Positions 1 to 6,312 of a stretch of 10,531 nt of DNA are shown here, one piece after another. Position numbers and translations under genes: made by a program. Below the pieces are notes generated by a model that did not search any database, was not told the DNA's origin, and saw nothing but the letters and a program-made list of their open reading frames with translations. Origin of the DNA: Streptosporangiaceae bacterium (GTDB lineage Bacteria; Actinomycetota; Actinomycetes; Streptosporangiales; Streptosporangiaceae); NCBI GenBank assembly GCA_025934635.1, contig JAICWX010000298.1:1-10531 (forward strand). The letters are read 5' to 3'. Every line of letters starts with the position of its first letter. Positions within the stretch are counted from its first letter, which is position 1.

Positions 1-1038
1 GCCTACGCCACGCACGGCACGCACATGATCCCGGTGTACGTGTTCTACTCGATGTTCGGCTGGCAGCGCACGGGCGACCAGATGTGGGCGCTCGGTGACC
101 AGCTCGGGCGCGGGTTCCTGCTGGGCGCCACGGCCGGGCGGACCACGCTGACCGGCGAGGGCCTCCAGCACAACGACGGGCACTCGCTGCTGCTGGCCTC
201 GGTCAGCGAGGCGTGCGTGTCGTACGACTGCGCGTGGGCGTTCGAGCTGGCCTACGTCATGCGGGACGCGCTGCGCCGGATGTACGAGGGCACCTCCGAG
301 CACCCGGACGGCGAGAACATCTTCTACTACCTCACCGTCTACAACGAGCCGTACCCGCAGCCCGCCGAGCCCGCCGATTTCCCCGGCGGCACGGCCGCGC
401 TCGAGGACGGCATCCTGCGCGGGCTCTACCTGTCCGCGGCGGCGGCCACGGAAGAGCCGGCGGCCGCGGCGGCCCCCGCCGCACCGAACTGGCTGGCCGG
501 ACTGGCGCGCGCCGCCGATGAGGCCGAACGGGCCGAGATCTCCGCCCCGCGGGCCCAGATCCTGGCCTCCGGGGTGGCGCTGCGGTCGGCGCTGCGCGCC
601 CAGGAAATGCTCACCGCGGACTGGGGCGTGTCCGCCGACGTGTGGTCGGCCACGTCGTGGACCGAGCTGCGCCGGGACGCGCTGGCCTGCGAGTCGTGGA
701 ACATGCTGAATCCGGGCGAGCCGTCCCGGGTGCCGTACGTGACCACGGCGCTGGCCGACGCGCCCGGTCCCGTGGTGGCCGTGTCCGACTGGATCAAGGC
801 GGTGCCCGACCAGATCGCCCGCTGGGTGCCTGGCACGTTCACCTCGCTCGGCACCGACGGGTTCGGCTTCTCCGACACCCGCCCGGCCGCCCGGCGGTTC
901 TTCCATGTGGACGCCGAGTCCATCACCGTGGCGGTGCTGTGGGAACTGGCCCGCGGCGGCGCCGTGGACGCGGATCTGCCCGCCCAGGCCATCAGCAAGT
1001 ACCGCCTCGACCTCCCCGTCAGCGAGGCGCTTTCGTAG
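1..1038 (+). CDS. aceE: Pyruvate dehydrogenase E1 component, C-terminal part (5' end outside window)
   Basis: Homodimeric-type E1 of the pyruvate dehydrogenase complex, the thiamine-diphosphate enzyme that decarboxylates pyruvate and passes the acetyl group to the E2 lipoyl arm. The open frame runs in from base 1 and gives 345 residues to the TAG stop, against about 900 for a full protein. Recognisable AceE blocks are [31 protein letters not shown], the tract [31 protein letters not shown] and [12 protein letters not shown], all in the order seen in E. coli and actinobacterial AceE. Between the GLYL segment and the RAQILASG strand there is an extra Ala/Pro/Glu-rich stretch of about 36-40 residues (about 433-546) that E. 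coli AceE lacks and that I do not recall from streptomycete AceE. fasR starts 3 nt after the stop. The family call is very secure; the real start cannot be seen. Confidence 0.97.
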   Translation, partial: AYATHGTHMIPVYVFYSMFGWQRTGDQMWALGDQLGRGFLLGATAGRTTLTGEGLQHNDGHSLLLASVSEACVSYDCAWAFELAYVMRDALRRMYEGTSEHPDGENIFYYLTVYNEPYPQPAEPADFPGGTAALEDGILRGLYLSAAAATEEPAAAAAPAAPNWLAGLARAADEAERAEISAPRAQILASGVALRSALRAQEMLTADWGVSADVWSATSWTELRRDALACESWNMLNPGEPSRVPYVTTALADAPGPVVAVSDWIKAVPDQIARWVPGTFTSLGTDGFGFSDTRPAARRFFHVDAESITVAVLWELARGGAVDADLPAQAISKYRLDLPVSEALS

Positions 1039-1041
1039 GGG

Positions 1042-2268
1042 ATGCCGCTGGCAGACGAGGCCCCGGTGGACGCACGACGGCCACGGGTGCACGGGGAGAC
1101 CGTGCGCCGGCTCGACCGCGCCACCGGGGCCCTCGGCACGGCCGCCATCACCGCCATGGACGAGCGGCTGCCGTGGTTCCGCAACATGTCGGCCGAGAAC
1201 CGGTCCTGGCTCGGCCTGGTCGCCCAGGCGGGCATCGCCGCGTTCCTCGACTGGATCAGGCACCCGGAGCGCAACCGGCCGGCGCTGACCGAGGTGTTCG
1301 GAACCGCGCCGCGTGAGCTGGCCCGCGCGGTCAGCCTGCAGCACGCGGTGGAGATGGTCCGGGTCATCATCGACGTGGTGGAGGCCCAGGTCGACGACCT
1401 GGCCGCCCCCGGCGGCGAGGCGGAGCTGCGGGAGGCGGTGCTGACCTACGCCCGGGAGATCGCGTTCAGCGCGGCGCAGGTGTACGCGCGGACGGCCGAG
1501 GCCCGGGGCGCGTGGGACGCCCGGCTGGAAGCACTGGTCGTGGACTCGCTCGTCCGCGGCGAGACCGAGGACTCGCTGCATTCCTGGGCCTCGGCGCTGA
1601 ACTGGTCCTCCTCCCCCGTGGTGGTCGTGGTCGGCACGATCAGCGACGAGGACATGTCCGGCGGGACCGAACCGCACATCGAGGAGATCCGCACGCAGGC
1701 CCGGCGGGCCCGCCTCGACCTGCTGGCCGGCGTCCAGGGAAACCGGCTGATCCTGGTCCTCGGCGGCAGCGACGATCCGATCGCCGCGGCCGAGCGGTTC
1801 GCCGGGCGGTTCGGGCCGGGCCCGGTGATCGCCGGGCCGCTGGTCCGCGACCTGCGGGCGGCGTCGGTCTCGGCCCGCGCCGCGCTGTCCGCGCTGCGGG
1901 CCGCCCCGGCCTGGCCCGAGGCACCCCGCCCGGCCGGGGCGGACGACCTGCTCCCCGAGCGTGCCCTCGACGGCGACCCCGACGCCCGGGCCACGCTGAT
2001 CAGTGACGTCTACGAGCCGCTGGCGGGCGGCGGGCACGCGCTGCTCGATACGCTCACCACCTACCTGGAGCAGGGTTCCTCGCTCGAGGCCACTGCTCGG
2101 CTACTATTCGTGCACACGAATACGGTCCGCTACCGGCTGCGCCGCGTCGCCGAGCTCACCGACTACACCCCCTCGTCCGGCCGGGACGGCTTCACCCTCT
2201 GGGTCGCCATCGCCCTGGGCCGCCTGGCCGCCAAGCGAACCGAGGGGTCACGCCGACCGCTGGGCTGA
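1042..2268 (+). CDS. fasR: PucR-family transcriptional regulator, FasR-like (fatty acid synthesis regulator)
   Basis: 408-residue protein. Its C-terminal part (about 333-396) is a PucR-type helix-turn-helix: LLDTLTTYLEQ, then ATARLLFVHTNTVRYRLRRV, with the typical H-x-NTVRYRL signature. The N-terminal half (about 20-165) carries blocks I associate with actinobacterial FasR: LPWFRNMSAENRSWLGLVAQ, GTAPRELARA and YAREIAFSAAQVYA. The central region (about 190-310) resembles the GGDEF-like sensor part of CdaR/PucR proteins. In Streptomyces coelicolor the homologue sits directly before fabD-fabH-acpP-fabF and activates them, and the same order is seen here, so fatty-acid control is a well-based inference. 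The ATG lies 3 nt after the aceE stop with a weak GAGG about 15 nt upstream, suggesting translational coupling. A later ATG at 1156 is possible, but it would remove conserved-looking N-terminal sequence. The effector is unknown from sequence. Confidence 0.9.
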   Translation: MPLADEAPVDARRPRVHGETVRRLDRATGALGTAAITAMDERLPWFRNMSAENRSWLGLVAQAGIAAFLDWIRHPERNRPALTEVFGTAPRELARAVSLQHAVEMVRVIIDVVEAQVDDLAAPGGEAELREAVLTYAREIAFSAAQVYARTAEARGAWDARLEALVVDSLVRGETEDSLHSWASALNWSSSPVVVVVGTISDEDMSGGTEPHIEEIRTQARRARLDLLAGVQGNRLILVLGGSDDPIAAAERFAGRFGPGPVIAGPLVRDLRAASVSARAALSALRAAPAWPEAPRPAGADDLLPERALDGDPDARATLISDVYEPLAGGGHALLDTLTTYLEQGSSLEATARLLFVHTNTVRYRLRRVAELTDYTPSSGRDGFTLWVAIALGRLAAKRTEGSRRPLG

Positions 2269-2271
2269 GCC

Positions 2272-2301
2272 TCCCGCGCGGCTCCCGGCGGGCTCGCGGG
2301 A
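2272..2301 (+). terminator. GC stem-loop after fasR, possible terminator or attenuator
   Basis: Perfect 7-bp arms TCCCGCG (2272-2278) and CGCGGGA (2295-2301) enclose a 16-nt loop that can form a small CCC/GGG inner stem (2284-2292). It begins 4 nt after the fasR stop. There is no U-tract, as is common in high-GC actinobacteria, so termination efficiency is unknown. It would partly insulate fasR from the fab genes. Confidence 0.45.
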
Positions 2302-2303
2302 AG

Positions 2304-2324
2304 GTAGAGTTAGAGCTTCTCTAC
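2304..2324 (+). promoter_or_regulatory. Inverted repeat in the fabD upstream region, candidate operator
   Basis: GTAGAG (2304-2309) and CTCTAC (2319-2324) form a perfect inverted repeat. Inside it a second TAGAG (2311-2315) pairs with CTCTA (2319-2323) around a CTT loop, so TAGAG occurs twice in tandem before its complement. The following stretch CAAAATTTGG is the most AT-rich part of the window's left half. The element lies 71-91 nt before the fabD start, in the only sizeable gap between fasR and fabD, so it is a natural place for a fab promoter and FasR binding. I cannot place convincing -35 and -10 hexamers; TAGCGT at 2347-2352 is a weak -10 candidate. The role is inferred from position and symmetry. 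Confidence 0.35.
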
Positions 2325-2394
2325 AAAATTTGGCCGGGTAAGTTCGTAGCGTTCGACATTCATCTGGCAAACCCCTACAGGGCAGGGTAAGAGG

Positions 2395-3654
2395 ATGCTG
2401 ATCATCACCGCGCCCGGCCAAGGCGCGCAGACACCGGGTTTCCTGGCCCCCTGGCTGGAACTGCCCGGAGTCACCGAGCGCCTCGGCGCCGCTTCGGAGC
2501 TGGCCGGCTGCGACCTCATCCGGTACGGCACCACTGCGAGCGCGGATGAGATCAAGGACACCGCGGTGGCGCAGCCGCTGCTGGTCGCGGCCGCGATCGT
2601 GGCCGCGACGGCGCTGTCCGGGGCCGGGCCCTCCGAATCCGGAACCGTGCTCGCCGACGCGGCCGCCGGTCACAGCGTCGGCGAGCTGGCCGCCGGAGTC
2701 ATCGCCGGCGTGCTCACCGCGGACGACGCGCTGCGCCTGACCGCGGTGCGCGGCCGGGCCATGGCCGCGGCCGCGGCGGCCGAGCCGACCGGGATGACGG
2801 CCGTGCTCGGCGGCGACCAGGACGTGGTGCTCGCGGCGCTCGCCCGGCACGGCCTGACGCCCGCGAACGTCAACGCAGCCGGGCAGATCGTGGCGGCCGG
2901 GACCATGACCGGCCTGGCGGCCTTCGCGGCGGATCCGCCGGCCGGCGCGCGGCTGCGGCCGCTGCCGGTCGCAGGTGCCTTCCACACCAGGCACATGGCC
3001 CCGGCGGTGGCCGCGCTCCGCGACGCGGCCACGGCGGTCAGCGTCGCCGATCCGGCGATGACGCTGCTGTCCGACGCGGACGGGGCCGCGGTCACCACCG
3101 GCAAGGAATGGCTGGACCGCATCGTCGCCCAGGTCGCGGCGCCGGTGCGCTGGGACCTGTGCATGCAGACGATGGCCGGCCTGGGGGTGACCGCGCTGAT
3201 CGAGCTGCCGCCCGCGGGCACGCTGACCGGCCTGGCCCGGCGGGCGCTGCCCGGCGTGGCCCAGCTCGCCGTCAAGACCCCTGATCAGCTCGCTGCCGCC
3301 CGCCAGCTGATCGCTGAGCACCTGGCCGAGCCGGAGGGACACGGGCACGGCCACCTGCCGGAGTGGCGGCTGATCGTGGCGCCGACGTCGGGGACGTTCC
3401 GCCCGCCGCCCGGCTCAGGGGGGTATGGGGGGGCGGACAGCCCCCCCATGATCGGGGGGTCCAGGGGGGATCAGGGTTTCGTCCCCCCGGGTGAAGTGCT
3501 CGGGACGGTCGTCGCACGGGGGGGCGAGCGTACGGTGACGGCGCCGTGGCCCGCGGAGATCATCGAATGGCTGGTGGAAGAGGGGGATCCGGTCAGCGAG
3601 GGTCAGCCGCTGGTCCGCGTTCAGCCCGTGGGGGTCCGCGGGATGGAAGGGTAG
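2395..3654 (+). CDS. fabD: Malonyl-CoA:ACP transacylase with C-terminal biotinyl/lipoyl-like domain
   Basis: Transfers malonyl from CoA to the ACP phosphopantetheine arm, feeding FabH and FabF. The transacylase part (about 1-310) has PGQGAQTPGF near the N-terminus, the nucleophile motif GHSVGEL (Ser94), Arg119 in the AVRGRAM segment, NVNAAGQIVAAG, GAFHTRHMAPA (His197) and Gln246 near APVRW, matching the Ser/Arg/His/Gln set of E. coli FabD. At 419 residues it is about 100 longer than the usual 300-320. The extra part starts with EWRLIVAPTSGTFRP and ends with TAPWPAEIIEWLVEEGDPV and GQPLVRV, which lines up with biotin carrier domains, but the AMKM lysine motif is replaced by ARGGE (374-378). 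A Gly-rich linker (about 339-363) encoded by G/C runs interrupts that domain. Start: ATG with AGGG 7 nt upstream and GAGG abutting it. fabH follows after 4 nt. Confidence 0.95.
   Translation: MLIITAPGQGAQTPGFLAPWLELPGVTERLGAASELAGCDLIRYGTTASADEIKDTAVAQPLLVAAAIVAATALSGAGPSESGTVLADAAAGHSVGELAAGVIAGVLTADDALRLTAVRGRAMAAAAAAEPTGMTAVLGGDQDVVLAALARHGLTPANVNAAGQIVAAGTMTGLAAFAADPPAGARLRPLPVAGAFHTRHMAPAVAALRDAATAVSVADPAMTLLSDADGAAVTTGKEWLDRIVAQVAAPVRWDLCMQTMAGLGVTALIELPPAGTLTGLARRALPGVAQLAVKTPDQLAAARQLIAEHLAEPEGHGHGHLPEWRLIVAPTSGTFRPPPGSGGYGGADSPPMIGGSRGDQGFVPPGEVLGTVVARGGERTVTAPWPAEIIEWLVEEGDPVSEGQPLVRVQPVGVRGMEG
3417..3491 (+). repeat. G-run/C-run hairpin element inside fabD
   Basis: Two inverted repeats sit inside the fabD reading frame. 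The first has perfect 9-bp arms, ATGGGGGGG (3425-3433) and CCCCCCCAT (3441-3449), with loop CGGACAG. The second has 7-bp arms GGGGGGA (3464-3470) and TCCCCCC (3482-3488). Further G6 runs lie at 3418-3423 and 3454-3459. The codons give Gly/Ser/Pro/Asp residues, and the frame is sensible on both sides, so the element is net in frame. G-runs on one strand could also form a quadruplex. It shares TCGTCCCCCCGGG with the dop-pup spacer element. An inserted or expanded repeat is my inference. Confidence 0.6.
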
Positions 3655-3658
3655 GCGC

Positions 3659-4636
3659 ATGACACTTTCCTCCACTTCGTTCCCGCCTGCTCCGGGCGCG
3701 CGCATCCTGTCGCTCGGCGCCTACCAGCCGGGCAACGTAGTCACCAACGACGACATCTCGGCCCGGGTCGACACCAGCGACGAGTGGATCCGCAGCCGGG
3801 TCGGCATCGTCAGCCGCCGGTTCGCCGGCCCCGAGGAGAGCGTGACCGACATGGCGGCCGTGGCCGGCGGTAAGGCGCTGGCGGCCAGCGGCCTCGCCCC
3901 GGGCGACATCGACCTGGTCATCGTGGCCACCTGCAGTGCCGAGGCCTCCATACCGAACGCCTCCGCGGTGGTCGCGCACCGGCTCGGCATCGTCGCGCCC
4001 GGCGCCTACGACCTCAACGCCGCCTGCGCCGGCTTCTGCTACGCGCTGGCCACCGCCTCGGACGCGGTCCGGGCCGGCACCGCCCGGTACGTGCTGGTCA
4101 TCGGGGCGGAGAAGATGACGGCCTGGGTCGACCAGACGGACCGCAACACTTGCATCATCTTCGCCGACGGGGCCGGCGCCGCGATCGTGGGCCCGGTCGC
4201 CGACGGCGAGCCGTCCGGCATCGGGCCGGTCGTCTGGGGCAGCGCCGGAGACATGGCGGAGAAGATCACCATTGCCGACCGCGACTCGTTCCTCCAGCAG
4301 GAGGGCCAGGCGGTGTTCCGCTGGGCCACCACCTCCATGCACCCGATCGCGGCGCAGGCCTGCGAGCGGGCGGGCGTCGCGGTGAGCGACCTGGCCGCGT
4401 TCGTCCCGCATCAGGCGAACCTGCGGATCATCGAGTCCATCGCGCGCAAGCTCGGCGTGCCGCGCGAGTTGCTGGCGGACGACATCATGACCGCGGGCAA
4501 CACGTCCTCGGCGTCGGTACCGCTGGCCCTGGCGCGGATGGTCGAACGCGGCGCGCTCAAGCCGGGGTCGCTGGCACTGCTGCTGGGTTTCGGCGCGGGG
4601 ATGTGCTACGCGGCGCAGGTGATCACGGTACCCTAG
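3659..4636 (+). CDS. fabH: Beta-ketoacyl-ACP synthase III
   Basis: Condenses an acyl-CoA starter with malonyl-ACP to begin each fatty acid chain; in actinomycetes branched starters such as isobutyryl-CoA are commonly accepted, so it helps set membrane lipid type. The 325-residue protein has the full thiolase-fold catalytic triad: Cys123 in NAACAGFCYAL, His251 in VPHQANLRI and Asn281 in TAGNTSSASVP. Other family blocks are DTSDEWIRSRVGI, the C-terminal LLLGFGAGMCYA, and FADGAGAAIVGP. Length is close to the usual 317-340. The ATG lies 4 nt after the fabD stop with GGAAGGG (3645-3651) at 7 nt spacing, inside the end of fabD, so the two are probably coupled. The stop codon is part of a long palindrome. 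Starter specificity cannot be read safely from the sequence. Confidence 0.97.
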   Translation: MTLSSTSFPPAPGARILSLGAYQPGNVVTNDDISARVDTSDEWIRSRVGIVSRRFAGPEESVTDMAAVAGGKALAASGLAPGDIDLVIVATCSAEASIPNASAVVAHRLGIVAPGAYDLNAACAGFCYALATASDAVRAGTARYVLVIGAEKMTAWVDQTDRNTCIIFADGAGAAIVGPVADGEPSGIGPVVWGSAGDMAEKITIADRDSFLQQEGQAVFRWATTSMHPIAAQACERAGVAVSDLAAFVPHQANLRIIESIARKLGVPRELLADDIMTAGNTSSASVPLALARMVERGALKPGSLALLLGFGAGMCYAAQVITVP

Positions 4637-4668
4637 CCGCGCCCGGCCCGCGGGCCGGGCGCGGCTAG
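4633..4668 (+). terminator. 36-nt perfect palindrome spanning the fabH stop codon
   Basis: Arms CTAGCCGCGCCCGGCCCG (4633-4650) and CGGGCCGGGCGCGGCTAG (4651-4668) are exact reverse complements with no spacer. The fabH TAG (4634-4636) is inside the left arm, and a second TAG closes the right arm. In RNA this folds to a very stable GC stem, with the central pairs opening as the loop. No U-tract follows. It lies 64 nt before the acpP start, so it may be a partial terminator, an mRNA 3'-end stabiliser for fabD-fabH, or a processing point that lets acpP-fabF be expressed at a different level. Confidence 0.65.
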
Positions 4669-4732
4669 ATCGGGACAGAACCCGCCGCGCGGCCGCAGAC
4701 CATTACGAACACCACAGAAGGAGTAACACACC

Positions 4733-4984
4733 ATGAACGAGCAGGAGATTCTCGCCGGGCTTGGGGAAATCGTCGAGGAGATCGCGGGCGTGCCGGCCGA
4801 CGAGGTCACCCCGAGCAAGAGCTTCGTCGACGACCTGGACATCGACTCGCTGTCGATGGTGGAAATCGCCGTCGCCGCCCAGGACAAGTTCGGCGTCGAG
4901 ATCCCCGACGAGCAGCTGAAGGACCTCACCACCGTGCAGGACGTGGTGAACTTCGTCACTAAGAACGCCGGAGGCTCGGCGTGA
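4733..4984 (+). CDS. acpP: Acyl carrier protein
   Basis: Small acidic four-helix carrier that holds the growing acyl chain on a phosphopantetheine arm and moves it among FabD, FabH, FabF and the reductases and dehydratase, which are not in this window. The 83-residue length is typical. The attachment site is Ser39 in DIDSLSMVE, followed by the helix-II recognition residues. The hydrophobic pattern continues with FGVEIPDEQLKDL and VQDVVNFV. A strong AGAAGGAG (4716-4723) lies 9 nt before the ATG, the best Shine-Dalgarno in the cluster, which fits the need for ACP in large amounts. The 96-nt leader holds the tail of the fabH palindrome and a GCCGCGCGGC palindrome near 4684-4693. The stop overlaps the fabF start by 4 nt (GTGA), so the two are coupled. 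Confidence 0.97.
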   Translation: MNEQEILAGLGEIVEEIAGVPADEVTPSKSFVDDLDIDSLSMVEIAVAAQDKFGVEIPDEQLKDLTTVQDVVNFVTKNAGGSA

Positions 4985-6225
4985 CCGCACGCGAGACGGT
5001 CGTCGTTACCGGGCTCGGCGCGACTACCCCGCTCGGCGGGGACGTCGCGTCGACCTGGTCGGCGATGCTGGCGGGCCGCAGCGGGGTCGGCCGCATCACC
5101 GAGCCGTGGGCGGAGGAGCTGCCGGTGCGGATCGCGGCCTGGGCGGCCGTCGACCCGGTGGAGATCGTGGGCCGCGTGCAGGCCCGGCGGATGGATCGCT
5201 GCGAGCAGCTGGCCATGGTGGCCGCCCGCGAGGCCTGGGCCGACGCGGGCTCGCCCGGCGTGGACCCCGAACGGCTCGGCGTGAGCATCACCAGCGGGAT
5301 CGGCGGCATCGGCTCGACGCTGACCGCCTACGACGCGCTCAAGGAGAAGGGCTGGCAGCGTATCTCGCCGTACACGGTGCCGATGCTCATGCCGAACGGC
5401 GCGGCCGGCTGGATCAGCATGGAACTCGGCGCCCGGGCGGGCGCCCACGCGCTGGTGAGCGCGTGCGCCTCCGGCGCCGAGGCGATCGGCTACGGCATCG
5501 ACATGATCCGTTCCGGGCGGGCCGACGTGGTACTGGCCGGCGGCACCGAGGCGGCGATCATGCCGCTGAACATCGGCGCGTTCGCGGTGATGCGGGCCAT
5601 GTCGACCCGCAACGACGAGCCGGAGCGGGCCTCCCGCCCGTTCGACAAGGCCAGGGACGGGTTCGTGCTCGGCGAGGGGGCCGGCGTGCTGGTGCTCGAG
5701 TCGCTGTCGCACGCGCGGCAGCGCGACGCCACGGTGTACGCCGTCGCGGCCGGGGCCGGCTACTCCTCTGACGCCTACCACATCGCCCACCCGGCGCCCG
5801 ACGGGTCCGGCGTGATCGCGGCGATCACCCGCGCGCTGGCCGACGCCGAGGTCGGCCCGGACCAGGTGGTGCACGTGAACGCGCACGCCACCTCTACCCC
5901 CGAGGGCGACACGGCCGAGGCCCAGGCCCTGGCCAAGGCGCTCGGGAGCGCCACCGACGGCGTGGTCGTCACCTCCACCAAGTCGATGACCGGGCACCTG
6001 CTCGGCGGCGCGGGCGCCATCGAGTCGGTGGCCGCCGTGCTCGCGCTGCGTGAGCACGTGGCTCCGCCCACCATCAACCTCGAGGACCTCGACGAGAACG
6101 TGCCGGTCGACGTGGCCACCGAGCCGAGGCCGCTCAGCAAGCGCGGCTCCGAGCCGATGGCGGTGCTGAACAACGCGTTCGGGTTCGGCGGCCACAACGT
6201 GTCGCTGGTATTCACCGCGGCCTGA
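4981..6225 (+). CDS. fabF: Beta-ketoacyl-ACP synthase II
   Basis: Elongating condensing enzyme: takes an acyl chain onto its cysteine and condenses it with malonyl-ACP. The 414-residue length matches FabF. The triad is Cys162 in VSACASGAEAIG, His302 in NAHATSTPEGD and His339 in STKSMTGHLLG, with Lys334 in the last block; the Cys-His-His set separates it from FabH. Other family blocks are VVVTGLGATTPLG at the N-terminus, RPFDKARDGFVLGEGAGVLVLE, and NNAFGFGGHNVSLVF near the end. The GTG start overlaps the acpP TGA, with GGAGG (4970-4974) 6 nt upstream inside acpP. In mycobacteria the equivalent position before accD6 is taken by kasA-kasB; here there is a single such gene. Chain-length preference is not readable. 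Confidence 0.97.
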   Translation: MTARETVVVTGLGATTPLGGDVASTWSAMLAGRSGVGRITEPWAEELPVRIAAWAAVDPVEIVGRVQARRMDRCEQLAMVAAREAWADAGSPGVDPERLGVSITSGIGGIGSTLTAYDALKEKGWQRISPYTVPMLMPNGAAGWISMELGARAGAHALVSACASGAEAIGYGIDMIRSGRADVVLAGGTEAAIMPLNIGAFAVMRAMSTRNDEPERASRPFDKARDGFVLGEGAGVLVLESLSHARQRDATVYAVAAGAGYSSDAYHIAHPAPDGSGVIAAITRALADAEVGPDQVVHVNAHATSTPEGDTAEAQALAKALGSATDGVVVTSTKSMTGHLLGGAGAIESVAAVLALREHVAPPTINLEDLDENVPVDVATEPRPLSKRGSEPMAVLNNAFGFGGHNVSLVFTAA

Positions 6226-6261
6226 CCGGGCGCCCGGACGGGCCCGCTTCCGCACGTGCGG
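6226..6261 (+). repeat. Clustered GC palindromes between fabF and accD6
   Basis: Directly after the fabF stop come a perfect 12-nt palindrome CCGGGCGCCCGG (6226-6237), an 8-nt one CGGGCCCG (6239-6246) and a second perfect 12-nt one CCGCACGTGCGG (6250-6261). The remainder of the 87-nt gap to accD6 holds nothing else I can identify apart from the accD6 ribosome binding site. Possible roles are a weak terminator or attenuator that lowers accD6 expression, or a protein-binding site (the second contains CACGTG). Only the symmetry is seen; function is inferred from position. Confidence 0.45.
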
Positions 6262-6312
6262 TTACGTCGCGCCGCATCCTTCGTTCCGGCTTACCGGCAG
6301 AGGAGACCTGAG

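Noticed and set aside
2248..3354. Antisense open frame opposite fabD and its upstream region
   Set aside because: It would cover both the fasR-fabD control region and fabD; no motifs and atypical composition.
3418..3524. Frameshift or sequencing error in the G/C homopolymers of fabD
   Set aside because: The residues before (RLIVAPTSGTF) and after (EIIEWLVEEGDPV) read sensibly in the same frame, so any errors would have to cancel. A length error that is a multiple of three cannot be excluded.
4633..6255. Long antisense open frame of about 540 codons across fabF and acpP on the - strand
   Set aside because: High-GC DNA gives long shadow frames; the translation is Arg/Gly/His-rich with no recognisable motif, while the + strand encodes a complete FabF with its catalytic triad.
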